A DNA stretch of 64,000 nucleotides from CAWJPY01 sp963844865 (GTDB taxonomy: Bacteria > Acidobacteriota > Thermoanaerobaculia > Thermoanaerobaculales > Sulfomarinibacteraceae): positions 1 to 64,000 of the forward strand of contig CAWJPY010000029.1 of assembly GCA_963844865.1 (NCBI GenBank), read 5' to 3'. The notes under the pieces were generated by a model. It was not told the origin of the DNA and searched no databases. It worked only from the letters and a program-made list of their open reading frames with translations. Each line of letters opens with the position of its first letter. Positions within the stretch are counted from its first letter, which is position 1. Shown one piece after another: positions 46,968-55,025 of the stretch. The position numbers and the translations under genes are program-made.

Positions 46968-47164
46968 GCACACACCTCTCTGCGTTCTCGTCTGTCGCAA
47001 CTCCTTGACCGTCAATGGCATTCCATTTCGCAGACGAGGCCGAGAAGGCGCGACCGCTGGGCGGCGCCGGGCCGCGATGGTAGGGTGGGTCGGGCCCGAC
47101 GGCTCCGACGGACCGGACGGTGCGGTCCGCCTCGCGGCAGAGGGGAGAACAGGCAGACGCCGGG

Positions 47165-48145
47165 ATGACCTCCAAAGAACGCTTCCTGCACACCCTGGCG
47201 GGCACGGGAGCGGACCGCTTCCCGTTCTACGACCTCGAGCCCGCCGAGGGCACGTTGCGGAGGTGGCGACGTCAGGGACTGCCCCGCGGGCGCTCCGTGA
47301 CGGAGTTCTTCGACCTGGAGCCCCACCACCCGGTGGGCCTGGTCCTGCGCAGCGCGCCCTTCTTCGGCGATGCACGGGACCTGCTCGCCGATCCTGCGGC
47401 CTTTGCCCGGCACTACGACGAGCACGACCCGGACCGCCTCCCACGAGGCTTCGCCGCCCGCTGCCGGCGCATCAACCGACGGGGTGACGTGCTGTACATC
47501 GAGGCTTCCGGTGGAGGTCTCCTCCAGAAGCTGGGCGTCAGGGACTGGGACTCGCTGGTTGCCGCCTGCTACGCCATGGCGGACCACCCCGGCGAGGTCG
47601 AGGAGCTGCTGGAGCGGACCACCGACTTCCAGTGCCGGCTCCTGGAGCGGGTCCTGTCGGAGGTCACGGTCGACTACGCCTCCCTGTATGAGCCCATCGC
47701 CTCGAACGCCGGGCCGGTGGTCTCCCCGGCCATGTTCGAGCGCTTCGCGCTGCCCGGCTACCGGAGGGTGCTGGAGCTGCTGGATCGCCACCACGTACCG
47801 TTCCGCATCTTCTGCACCACCGGCGGCGACCTGTCCTCACTCCTGCCCCCGCTCCTGGAGGCGGGCGTCAACGGGCTGTGGATCAGCAACATCGCCAGCA
47901 CCTCCATGAGCTACCGCAACCTGCGCCGCACCTACGGCCCGAACATCGCCCTCATCGGCGGCATCGACGCCACGGCGCTGACCCGCGACGAGCCCGCGAT
48001 CCGCGAGGCGGTGGCCACGACCGTCCCGCCCCTCCTGGAGCAGGGCCGCTACCTGCCGTGCCTCGACGACCGCCCGCGCAGCAACGTGCCGTTTCCCCAC
48101 TACCGCCTCTACCGGGAGCTCCTCGCCGAGCTCGCCGCCACCTGA
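47165..48145 (+). CDS. Uroporphyrinogen decarboxylase (URO-D) family protein
   Basis: A 326-residue member of the URO-D/methyltransferase superfamily. The TIM-barrel signature parts are MTSKERFLHTLAGTGADRFP, VTVDYASLYEPIASNAGPVV, FALPGYRRVLELLDRHHVPF, CTTGGDLSSLLPPLLEAGVN and ALIGGIDATALTRDEPAI, ending in a PHYRLYRELLAEL region. True HemE carries a PxWxMRQAGR N-terminal motif that is absent here. It is therefore more likely a corrinoid-linked or other methyltransferase-like relative than the haem biosynthesis enzyme. It stands alone between an HtrA gene and repeats. Confidence 0.78.
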   Translation: MTSKERFLHTLAGTGADRFPFYDLEPAEGTLRRWRRQGLPRGRSVTEFFDLEPHHPVGLVLRSAPFFGDARDLLADPAAFARHYDEHDPDRLPRGFAARCRRINRRGDVLYIEASGGGLLQKLGVRDWDSLVAACYAMADHPGEVEELLERTTDFQCRLLERVLSEVTVDYASLYEPIASNAGPVVSPAMFERFALPGYRRVLELLDRHHVPFRIFCTTGGDLSSLLPPLLEAGVNGLWISNIASTSMSYRNLRRTYGPNIALIGGIDATALTRDEPAIREAVATTVPPLLEQGRYLPCLDDRPRSNVPFPHYRLYRELLAELAAT

Positions 48146-48190
48146 GCCGGGCGTTCCGCGGCATCTCTCGCTCCGGGAAAGGCCAGAGGG

Positions 48191-48257
48191 GGTGCCAGGC
48201 ACGCTTTCGAATGAAGCGATCCACCTCCTATCGAAGCAAGACGGCGTGCCAGGCACC
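48191..48257 (-). repeat. 66-bp interspersed repeat, copy 4
   Basis: On the minus strand: GTGCCTGGCAC, CCGTCTTGCTTCGATAGG, ATCGCTTCATTCGAAAGC and GTGCCTGGCACC, aligning block by block with 40153-40217. Flanked on one side by CTCTCTGGTGCTCCCGA, as at 24981. Confidence 0.6.
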
Positions 48258-48281
48258 CTCTCTGGTGCTCCCGAAGCGCTA

Positions 48282-48422
48282 CGTCGCTGATCGCTGTCCG
48301 CTGATCCCTGATCGCCGACGCCGGCCGCTGCCAACTGCCGCTGTCGCCGATCCCGGTCGCCGACGCTGTTCACCGCCGCTGTCACTGATCGCGGGTCGCG
48401 GACGCGGACACCGGCGCGATCG
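48282..48422 (+). repeat. Degenerate CTGATCGC/GCGGACGCG repeat, copy 4
   Basis: The longest copy: CGCTGATCGCTGTCCGCTGA, CCCTGATCGCCGACGCCGGC, CACTGATCGCGGGTCGCGGA and a final CGCGGACACCGGCGCGATCG. It ends exactly at the stop codon of the convergent endonuclease-family gene. Together with the 66-bp element it fills the 277-bp gap after the URO-D gene. Confidence 0.5.
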
Positions 48423-49250
48423 TTACTCTTGATCCGGGTCGGCTACGAAGTCGGCGATCACCGGCAGGTGGTCGCTGGCCAGGCGGGCAACCTGCAGGCG
48501 CGACCGCCAGCAGCGCTGGAGGCGGAGGCGGCCGCGAAAGTAGATCCGGTCCAGGGCGCCCCGCGGGGCCAGCGAGGGGTAGGTGGGGATGGCGCCGTTG
48601 ATGCCCACGGGCACGTGGTCGGTGGCCGAGACGAAGCCGAACACCTCGGTGAAGATGGGCCGCAGCCGCGACCGCCAGTCGTTGAAGTCGCCCGCGACCA
48701 GGGACGAGCAGCCGCCGTCGACGCACTTGAACTCCTCCGAGCGCACCAGGATGCCCACCTGCTTCTCCCGCTCCCGCGCCGACAGGCCGAGGTGGAGGTT
48801 GAAGACCTCCAGGTGCCGCGGCTCGTCTCCGGGGACCGGGACCTCGAGCGTGGTGTGCTGACAGCCGCGGCGCTTGCGGTGGTCGATGGTGAGGTCGATG
48901 TTGCGCTCGCGCACGATGGGGAAGCGGCTCAAGGTGGCGTTGCCGTAGCGTCCCTTGCGGTGCCTGAGCGACACGTTGTACCCGGCCGCCAGGTGGGGGT
49001 AGCCGGCCCCTTCGGCCAGCACCCGGGCCAGGTCCAGGCCCTTGGAGCGCCGCGCCCCCTCGTCCACCTCCTGCATCATCACCACGTCGGCGTCGTAACG
49101 CCTCAGGATGGCCAGGATCCGCTCCGGCCGGAAGCGCCGGTCGACGCCGATGGCCCGGTGGATGTTGTAGGTCAACACGCGCAGCGCGGCCCGTGAGCCA
49201 GCCTCTCTCCCCGCCGCCCGAGCCCCCGCTGCTTCGCTCTCGCGTCCCAC
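48423..49250 (-). CDS. Endonuclease/exonuclease/phosphatase family protein
   Basis: A 275-residue protein of the EEP superfamily. Motifs: LRVLTYNIHRAIGVDRRFRP, ADVVMMQEVDEGARRSKGLD (catalytic Glu), HLEVFNLHLGLSAREREKQV, VAGDFNDWRSRLRPIF (metal/phosphate Asn-Asp) and ARLASDHLPVIADFV (Asp-His). Substrate could be nucleic acid or a phospholipid-like phosphodiester. GTG at 49250 is preferred because GGGAGG lies eight bases upstream. The gene before it ends at 49252, overlapping this start region, so the two are coupled. Confidence 0.8.
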   Translation of the reverse strand: MGRESEAAGARAAGREAGSRAALRVLTYNIHRAIGVDRRFRPERILAILRRYDADVVMMQEVDEGARRSKGLDLARVLAEGAGYPHLAAGYNVSLRHRKGRYGNATLSRFPIVRERNIDLTIDHRKRRGCQHTTLEVPVPGDEPRHLEVFNLHLGLSAREREKQVGILVRSEEFKCVDGGCSSLVAGDFNDWRSRLRPIFTEVFGFVSATDHVPVGINGAIPTYPSLAPRGALDRIYFRGRLRLQRCWRSRLQVARLASDHLPVIADFVADPDQE

Positions 49251-49251
49251 G

Positions 49252-49542
49252 CTAGCGACCTCCCATCCGGCCGTCCGCAGCCGGAGGCTCGCTGGGTTGG
49301 ACCTCGGCCATGCGCCGGCGCAGCGCGTCCTCCAGGGTGGCCCGCGGATCGGCCTCTCCTCCCGGCACCGACAGCACCACCTGGACGGTGACCGAGCCGT
49401 TGTCGGCCCGCACATCGCGGATCTCCTCGATACGCAGCGGGCCCTCGGTGGCGCCCGGCTGCTCCGGTCGCGAGGTCATACGGCGCAGCATCTGTCGCTC
49501 GTCGCGAGTGACGTCGAGCGTGATCGTCGTTCGATTCGGCAT
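49252..49542 (-). CDS. Small protein of unknown function
   Basis: A 96-residue protein that I do not recognise (MPNRTTITLDVTRDERQMLR, then RIEEIRDVRADNGSVTVQVV). The pattern ITLDVTRDERQMLRRM is faintly like a ribbon-helix-helix start but is not convincing. ATG at 49542 follows GGGGGAGG with a six-base spacer. It lies 38 bp after the RND permease gene and overlaps the next gene's start, so it is part of the same leftward run. Confidence 0.6.
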   Translation of the reverse strand: MPNRTTITLDVTRDERQMLRRMTSRPEQPGATEGPLRIEEIRDVRADNGSVTVQVVLSVPGGEADPRATLEDALRRRMAEVQPSEPPAADGRMGGR

Positions 49543-49580
49543 ACACGTCCTCCCCCATGGACAACAGGGACCCCGTCGCG

Positions 49581-52500
49581 TCACCTTCCAAGGCGACCAT
49601 GGGGGTCGAGGCGCGCATACAGGGCGGGCAGGACGAGCAGGACCAGGGGGCCCGAGATCACGAAGCCGCCGATCACCGCGATGGCCAGGGGCTGCAGGAG
49701 CTGGGAGCCCTCTCCGAGCGCCAGCGCCAGGGGCGCCAGGGCGAAGGCGGTGGCCAGGATGGTCATGGCCACGGGACGCAGGCGGCGGCGGGAACCGCGC
49801 ACCCAGGCCTCGCGGGGGCTGACGCCTTCGAGCAGCTCGTTGCGGGCCTCGTGGATCACGAAGATGGCGTTCTCGCCCACGATGCCCACCATCATGATGG
49901 CGCCCACGAAGCTGGAGATGTTCAGGGTCATGCCGGTCACGATGAGGGCGGCGAACACGCCCGCCAGTACCGCCACGTCGATGAGGGCGGTGAGCAGCGG
50001 TGCCCGCCAGTCTCCGAACTCGAAGAGGAGGACGATCGAGACCAAGAGCAGCCCGGCCGCCAGCACCACCAGCAGACCTTTGAAGGACGACTGCTGCTGG
50101 GCGTAGAGCCCGCCGTACTCCAGGCTCGTCCCCTGGGACAGGTGGAGCTCTGAGGACAGGCGCGCCTTGATGTCTGCGACCGCTCCCCCCAGCGTGCGGC
50201 CCGACAGACGGGCCGTGACCCCCAGGTAGGTCTTGAGGTTCTCGCGGTCGATCTCCGCCTCGGGCACACCGGTGGTGACCGCCGCCAGGTCGCTCAGCGG
50301 CACCGTCGAACCGTCCGCCAGCAGGACCGGAGCTCCCTCCAGGTCGTGGCCGCGGCCGAGGAAGACGCGCACGTCGTACACCCGCTCGCCGATCCTCAGA
50401 TCGGAGGCGAGGGTGCCCACGGTGGCCGGTTGGATGGCGGCATGGAGGTCGGCGGCGGTCAGAGCGTGCCGGGCCAGCGCCTCCGGGTGGACCGCGAGCC
50501 TGAGGGCCGGCCCGGCGATGGTGATGCCGTCGAAGACGTCCTCCACGCCCTGAACCTTGCCGATGACCTCAGCCACCCGGCGCGCGGTCTGCTCGAGCTG
50601 CTGCTGGTCCTGGCCGAAGATCTTGATGTCGATGGGCTGGGGCACGCCCCCGGTGAGGTCTCCGATCTCGTCCTCCATGAGCTGGCCGAAGTCGGTGTGG
50701 ATGGCGGGCTCGGCCCGGTCGATGCGGGTCCTCAGGTCGTCGATGACCTCCCCCACCGGCCGCCGCTGGCTCCGCGGCTTCAGGCGGATGGCGTAGTCGC
50801 CCCGGTTGGGCTCGGTGATGAAGAAGCCGAGCTGGGTCCCGGTGCGGCGGGAGTACGTCGCCACGTCGGGCAAGGCCTCGACGATGGCGTCCACCTGCTT
50901 CAGCATGGCGTCGGAGTCGGCCAGGGAGGTTCCGGGCGGGGTCCAGTAGTCGAGGATGATGGTGCCCTCGTCCATGGCCGGCAGGAAGTCGGTCTCGAGG
51001 ATCCGATAGCAGAGGTAGAGGGCGCCGTAGAGACCGAGCAGCAAGAGCACGGCCACCGGCCAGGCGCGCACGAGCCTTCTCCACCACCGCGACCGCACGC
51101 CCCCGTTCTTGCCCTCCTCCGTCTCCCGTCCACGTTCACCCCGCCCCGAGGTGTGCTGGCGGAGCCATCCCAGCGCCACCGGCACCACCAGGGTGGCCAG
51201 GAAGAAGGACACCGTGAGGGCGAGCACCATGGTCAGGGCCAGGGGCTTGAAGAAGGCCCCGACCACGCCGGTCAGGAGGGCGAAGGGGGCGAAGACGACG
51301 ATGGTCGAGAGGCTGGAGCCGATCATGGCCGGCAGCATGTGGGCGGTCCCACTCACCGTGGGCCAGTCGGAGATCCCCGCCTCGCGGTGGCGGTGGATGT
51401 TCTCCACCACCACGATGGCGTCGTCGGCGATGAGGCCGAGGGCGGCGGCGATGCCCCCCAGGGTCATGAGGTTGATGGTCTGCCCGAAGAGGCGCAGGCC
51501 GAGCAGGACCACGGCCACCGTGATGGGGATCGTGGCCACACCGATGGCGGCCACCCTCCAGGAGCGGAGGAAGACCAGCAGCACGCCGGCCGCCAGGGCG
51601 ACCCCGATGAAGATGGCGTCCCTCACCCCTCCGACCGAGTCGTGGATGAACGTGGCCTGGTTGTAGAAGGTGCTCCAGCGCACCCCCTGGGGGACGAGGT
51701 CGGAGTTCTCGGCCAGCAGCTTGTCCACGGCATTGGAGATGGCCACGGTGTTGGCCGACGGCTGCTGGATGATGCTGACCAGCACCGCCTCCTTGCCGCC
51801 CGCGGTGGTGCGCACGTAGGAGACGGCGTCGGCCGCCTCCAGGGTGCCCAGCTTCGAGATCGGCACCACCATGCCACCGGCGGTGGGGATCGCGATGGCG
51901 CCCAGCTCCTCCAAGCTGCGCGCGCGCCCGTCCACCAGGGTCAGGTAGAGCTCGTGGTTGCGCTCCAGGAGCCCGCTCGAGATGGCCTGGTTGTTGTCCT
52001 GGAGCGCGGCGACCACGTCCGCCGGCGTGAGGCGATGGCCGGCCAGGGCCCCGGGGTCCAGGTGGATCTCAAACTCCCGCTGCCGGCCGCCCTGGACCTG
52101 GACCTGGGACACCCCCGGGATACGGATCAGCTCCGGTCTGATGGTGTACTCGGCGAGCTGCCGCAGCCACCACTGGGGGCGGGTGTCCGACGTCAGGGCG
52201 TAGCCGAGCACGGCGTAGGTGGAGGTGTTCATCCACTCCACGTCCACCCGGGCGCCGGCGGGGAGGTCCGGCTTGATGCGCGCCACCTCCCCCTCCACGC
52301 GCTGCAAGGCGATCGCCATGTCCGTGCCCCAGGCGAAGTTGACGCTCATCTCCGAGGAGCCCCGGGACGTCGTGGAGCGCACGCTCACCACGCCGGGCAC
52401 CCGGGTCACCGCCTCCTCCAGGGGCCGGGTGACCGTGGGGATCATGCGCGCAGCGGGCTCGTCGCCGACATCGGTGATGAGCTTGACGATGGGGAAGGTC

Positions 52501-52619
52501 ACGGTGGGGAAGATGCCCGAGGGCATCTGACGCGCCATCCAGAACCCGGCCCCGGCCAGGATCACGGTCAGGAGCACGATGGCCGTGGATCGGCGGTGGG
52601 AGCGCTCGAGGAGGCTCAC
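49581..52619 (-). CDS. RND efflux permease
   Basis: A 1012-residue inner-membrane pump of the AcrB/CzcA superfamily with 12 helices and two large periplasmic loops. N-terminal STAIVLLTVILAGAGFWMAR, porter-domain text RIPGVSQVQVQGGRQREFEI, and the helix-4 proton-relay motif GLIADDAIVVVENIHRHREA (about residue 395). The repeat half has FVGAIMMVGIVGENAIFVIH. DD followed by VVEN resembles heavy-metal or hydrophobe efflux types, but substrate is not determinable. The start overlaps the adaptor's stop (ATGA at 52616-52619). Operon order is TolC, adaptor, permease. Confidence 0.9.
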   Translation of the reverse strand: MSLLERSHRRSTAIVLLTVILAGAGFWMARQMPSGIFPTVTFPIVKLITDVGDEPAARMIPTVTRPLEEAVTRVPGVVSVRSTTSRGSSEMSVNFAWGTDMAIALQRVEGEVARIKPDLPAGARVDVEWMNTSTYAVLGYALTSDTRPQWWLRQLAEYTIRPELIRIPGVSQVQVQGGRQREFEIHLDPGALAGHRLTPADVVAALQDNNQAISSGLLERNHELYLTLVDGRARSLEELGAIAIPTAGGMVVPISKLGTLEAADAVSYVRTTAGGKEAVLVSIIQQPSANTVAISNAVDKLLAENSDLVPQGVRWSTFYNQATFIHDSVGGVRDAIFIGVALAAGVLLVFLRSWRVAAIGVATIPITVAVVLLGLRLFGQTINLMTLGGIAAALGLIADDAIVVVENIHRHREAGISDWPTVSGTAHMLPAMIGSSLSTIVVFAPFALLTGVVGAFFKPLALTMVLALTVSFFLATLVVPVALGWLRQHTSGRGERGRETEEGKNGGVRSRWWRRLVRAWPVAVLLLLGLYGALYLCYRILETDFLPAMDEGTIILDYWTPPGTSLADSDAMLKQVDAIVEALPDVATYSRRTGTQLGFFITEPNRGDYAIRLKPRSQRRPVGEVIDDLRTRIDRAEPAIHTDFGQLMEDEIGDLTGGVPQPIDIKIFGQDQQQLEQTARRVAEVIGKVQGVEDVFDGITIAGPALRLAVHPEALARHALTAADLHAAIQPATVGTLASDLRIGERVYDVRVFLGRGHDLEGAPVLLADGSTVPLSDLAAVTTGVPEAEIDRENLKTYLGVTARLSGRTLGGAVADIKARLSSELHLSQGTSLEYGGLYAQQQSSFKGLLVVLAAGLLLVSIVLLFEFGDWRAPLLTALIDVAVLAGVFAALIVTGMTLNISSFVGAIMMVGIVGENAIFVIHEARNELLEGVSPREAWVRGSRRRLRPVAMTILATAFALAPLALALGEGSQLLQPLAIAVIGGFVISGPLVLLVLPALYARLDPHGRLGR

Positions 52620-53605
52620 CTCCCGGTCACCACCGGGGCCCCGTCCGGCAGCCCCACCTGGCCGCCGACGATGACCTGGGTGCCCGGGCTGAGGGTGGGC
52701 CTGGTGATCTCGACCCGGCCGCCCTCCGACAGCCCCGTGGCCACCTCCACCCAGTGGGCCTTGCCGTCGGCGACCTCCGCCAGGCGCTTGACACCGGTGA
52801 CGTCGTCGGTGAGCACGGCCGCGTCCGGCACCACCGGCACCTGCCTGCGGTGGGCCACGGTGATACGCACCGTGCCGAACATGCCCACCGCCGGGACGGC
52901 CCCGGGCGAAGCCAGATCGATGCGCACGGGCACGGTCATGGCGGCCGGGTTGGCGGTGGCCATGACCCCGTGCACCTTCCCGGGCAGGGCGCCGGTGCGT
53001 CCGGCCAGCGCCACCGTGGCCGCTTGGCCCGGACGGACCCGGGTGAGGTCGCTCTGGGCCAGGTCGGCCAGGAAGACCAGGGAGTCCGCGGCGGCCACGC
53101 CGAGCAGCTCCGCGTCCTGGGCGACCCGGTCCCCGGACGCCGCCGAGCGGCTCACCACCACCCCGGCCGCGGACGACTCCAGGGGCATCACCACCAGGTC
53201 GCGGCGCGCCAGCTCCAGGGCCCGCTCGGCGTCGGCGCGTTCCCGCGGACCGGTCGCGTCGCGCACCATCTGGCGGGCGCCCTCCAGCGCCGCCTCGGCG
53301 TCCCGTGCCACCATCGTGCCCACCCGCTCTCCCTTCGTCACCTTGTCTCCAACCACCGGCGCCAGCTCGGTGACGGTGCCGGCGAAGGGCGCCCGCACCT
53401 GCTGGGTGACCAGGGCCTGGGTTTGGCCCGGCGCCGACACCGTCTCGGCCAGGTCGGCCAGGGTCACCTCGGCCACCTGCACCGGGGTGCCGGCGATCGC
53501 CGTGGGCGTGGGCTGTGCGCTCTGGGAGGAGCCGCCGCCGTGGCAGCCCACGGCCAGCAGCAGACCCGCCAGGAGGGCACCGCTGCGGCGGAGCGCGGCG
53601 CTCAT
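52616..53605 (-). CDS. RND efflux periplasmic adaptor (HlyD/MFP family)
   Basis: A 329-residue adaptor. The N-terminus (ALLAGLLLAVGCHGGGSS) is a lipoprotein signal with lipobox AVGC. The lipoyl halves are VTQQVRAPFAGTVTELAPVV and VVMPLESSAAGVVVSRSAAS, flanking a short helical hairpin (AEAALEGARQMVRDATGPRE). Beta-barrel and membrane-proximal parts follow (VRPGQAATVALAGRTGALPG, AHRRQVPVVPDAAVLTDDVT). It joins the permease to the TolC protein encoded immediately upstream. Overlaps both neighbours by four bases. Confidence 0.87.
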   Translation of the reverse strand: MSAALRRSGALLAGLLLAVGCHGGGSSQSAQPTPTAIAGTPVQVAEVTLADLAETVSAPGQTQALVTQQVRAPFAGTVTELAPVVGDKVTKGERVGTMVARDAEAALEGARQMVRDATGPRERADAERALELARRDLVVMPLESSAAGVVVSRSAASGDRVAQDAELLGVAAADSLVFLADLAQSDLTRVRPGQAATVALAGRTGALPGKVHGVMATANPAAMTVPVRIDLASPGAVPAVGMFGTVRITVAHRRQVPVVPDAAVLTDDVTGVKRLAEVADGKAHWVEVATGLSEGGRVEITRPTLSPGTQVIVGGQVGLPDGAPVVTGR

Positions 53606-54942
53606 GGTCCGCCCGCCCAGCGCAGAGCAGCCGCCTCGGCCTGACGGCAGGCGAGCTCCGCGGCCGCCGTCTGCACCGCCACGTCGCCGGCCGCCACGAA
53701 GGCGTCCAGCACCTCGAGGAAGCTCCCGGTCCCCCCCCGGTAGCGGCTCTCGGCCTCCAGGGAGGCGTCGCGGGCCGTGGGCGCGGCGCCGGACAGCTCG
53801 CGGTAGCGGCGGTAGGCGTGCTCCATGGCGCGCCGCGCCAGCGCCTGCTGGAGGGAGACCGCCTCCTGCACCGCCACCTGGCTGCGGCCGGCCTGGTCGA
53901 GGGCCAGCTCCGCCTGGGCGATGCGGGCCCTGAGCACTCCGAAGGCAGTGACGGGCCAGCTCACGTTCACCGTCACCGAGTACCCCAGGTCGCGGCGCAG
54001 GCGATCGCCGAAGTCGGCGCCGGGATGGCCGGCCGCGAAGTCGGGAGGGACCAGGTAGCTGGTGCCCGAGCCCCAGAGCCCGGCATCCGCCTGCAGGCTG
54101 AGGTGGGGCTTGCGCAGCGCCCTGGCGATGTCCACCGCGGCGGCCGCGACCTCCACCTCGCCGCGGGCGGCGGCCAGCTCGGGCACGGTGCCGCCGGGCG
54201 CCGGCGGCATCGTGGGCGGGGGCGGGGGCGGTGGCAGCGGCGCCAGCTCGAGGGCGCTTTCCGGGGGCCTCCCCATCAGGTGGTTGAGCCCCATGCGGGC
54301 GCTGTCCCGCCGTTCCTCGGCGGCAACCATCGCGGCCCTGGTGGTCGCGATCTGGACGGTGGTCCGCAGCACCTCGGCGGACACCGCCTGGCCGGCGCGC
54401 CGGCGGCTCTCCAGGTACGACCGGTATCCGGACAGGCGCTGCAGCGACTCGCGGCGGGCCGCGACGTCGGCCTCGGCGGCGAGCGCCTCGGCGAAGGACA
54501 GGCGCACCTGGTAGTCCACGTCGCGCTCCGCCTGCCGGTAGCGGGCCGTCGCGACCCGGCGCTGGGCCGTCGCCTGGCGCACGCCCGCCTTCAGGGCGCC
54601 CCCCTCGTACAGCGGCTTCTGGGCGATGACCTGCAGCCGCTCCTCGCCGCCGTTGGTGACCACCGGGTCGTAGCCGTCCGGCGGGGCGTACCAGAAGTCG
54701 CCCCCGAGGATCAGCTCGACCCGGCGCTGGGCCTCGGCCTCCAGCCGACCCTCACGGGCGATCTCGACGTCGAGGGCCGCCACCGGCAGGCGGGCATTGG
54801 CCTCGTGGGCGGCCGCCATGGCCTCCTCCAGGGTGAGTGGGCTCTGAGCTTCCGCCCCTGTCCCGGCGAGCGCCGCGGCCGCCAGGAGGATCGCGGAACC
54901 GGTCCCGCTCATGCGATGAAGCCACGTGATGCCCTTCCTCAT
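53602..54942 (-). CDS. TolC family outer-membrane protein of the RND pump
   Basis: A 446-residue outer-membrane factor with a signal peptide (SGTGSAILLAAAALAGTGAE then AQ). TolC features: LTLEEAMAAAHEANARLPVA at the start, AQKPLYEGGALKAGVRQATA, MGLNHLMGRPPESALELAPL and RYRGGTGSFLEVLDAFVAAG near the end. A Pro-rich insert (PPPPPPTMPPAPGG) lies between the halves. The start at 54942 is chosen for a charged n-region (MRKGITWLHR); 54912 is possible. First gene of the leftward RND operon, 83 bp after opgH on the same strand. Confidence 0.85.
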   Translation of the reverse strand: MRKGITWLHRMSGTGSAILLAAAALAGTGAEAQSPLTLEEAMAAAHEANARLPVAALDVEIAREGRLEAEAQRRVELILGGDFWYAPPDGYDPVVTNGGEERLQVIAQKPLYEGGALKAGVRQATAQRRVATARYRQAERDVDYQVRLSFAEALAAEADVAARRESLQRLSGYRSYLESRRRAGQAVSAEVLRTTVQIATTRAAMVAAEERRDSARMGLNHLMGRPPESALELAPLPPPPPPPTMPPAPGGTVPELAAARGEVEVAAAAVDIARALRKPHLSLQADAGLWGSGTSYLVPPDFAAGHPGADFGDRLRRDLGYSVTVNVSWPVTAFGVLRARIAQAELALDQAGRSQVAVQEAVSLQQALARRAMEHAYRRYRELSGAAPTARDASLEAESRYRGGTGSFLEVLDAFVAAGDVAVQTAAAELACRQAEAAALRWAGGP

Positions 54943-55025
54943 TGCACACGGACAAGCGTGGACCCTGCCGACCGCATTCCCGCCGCGACGGCCCGATGGG
55001 ACGAGATGCCGCCCGGGCGACGAGA

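Noticed and set aside
47165..48145. Assignment of the URO-D family gene as hemE
   Set aside because: The N-terminal PxWxMRQAGR signature of true uroporphyrinogen decarboxylase is missing and no haem biosynthesis genes are near.
50346..53933. A 1195-residue plus-strand open frame opposite the RND operon
   Set aside because: Gly/His/Arg/Asp-rich antisense translation without domains, opposite genuine permease and adaptor genes. Similar antisense frames at 13002-15077, 19136-22021, 54942-57122 and 59383-61941 were rejected for the same reason.
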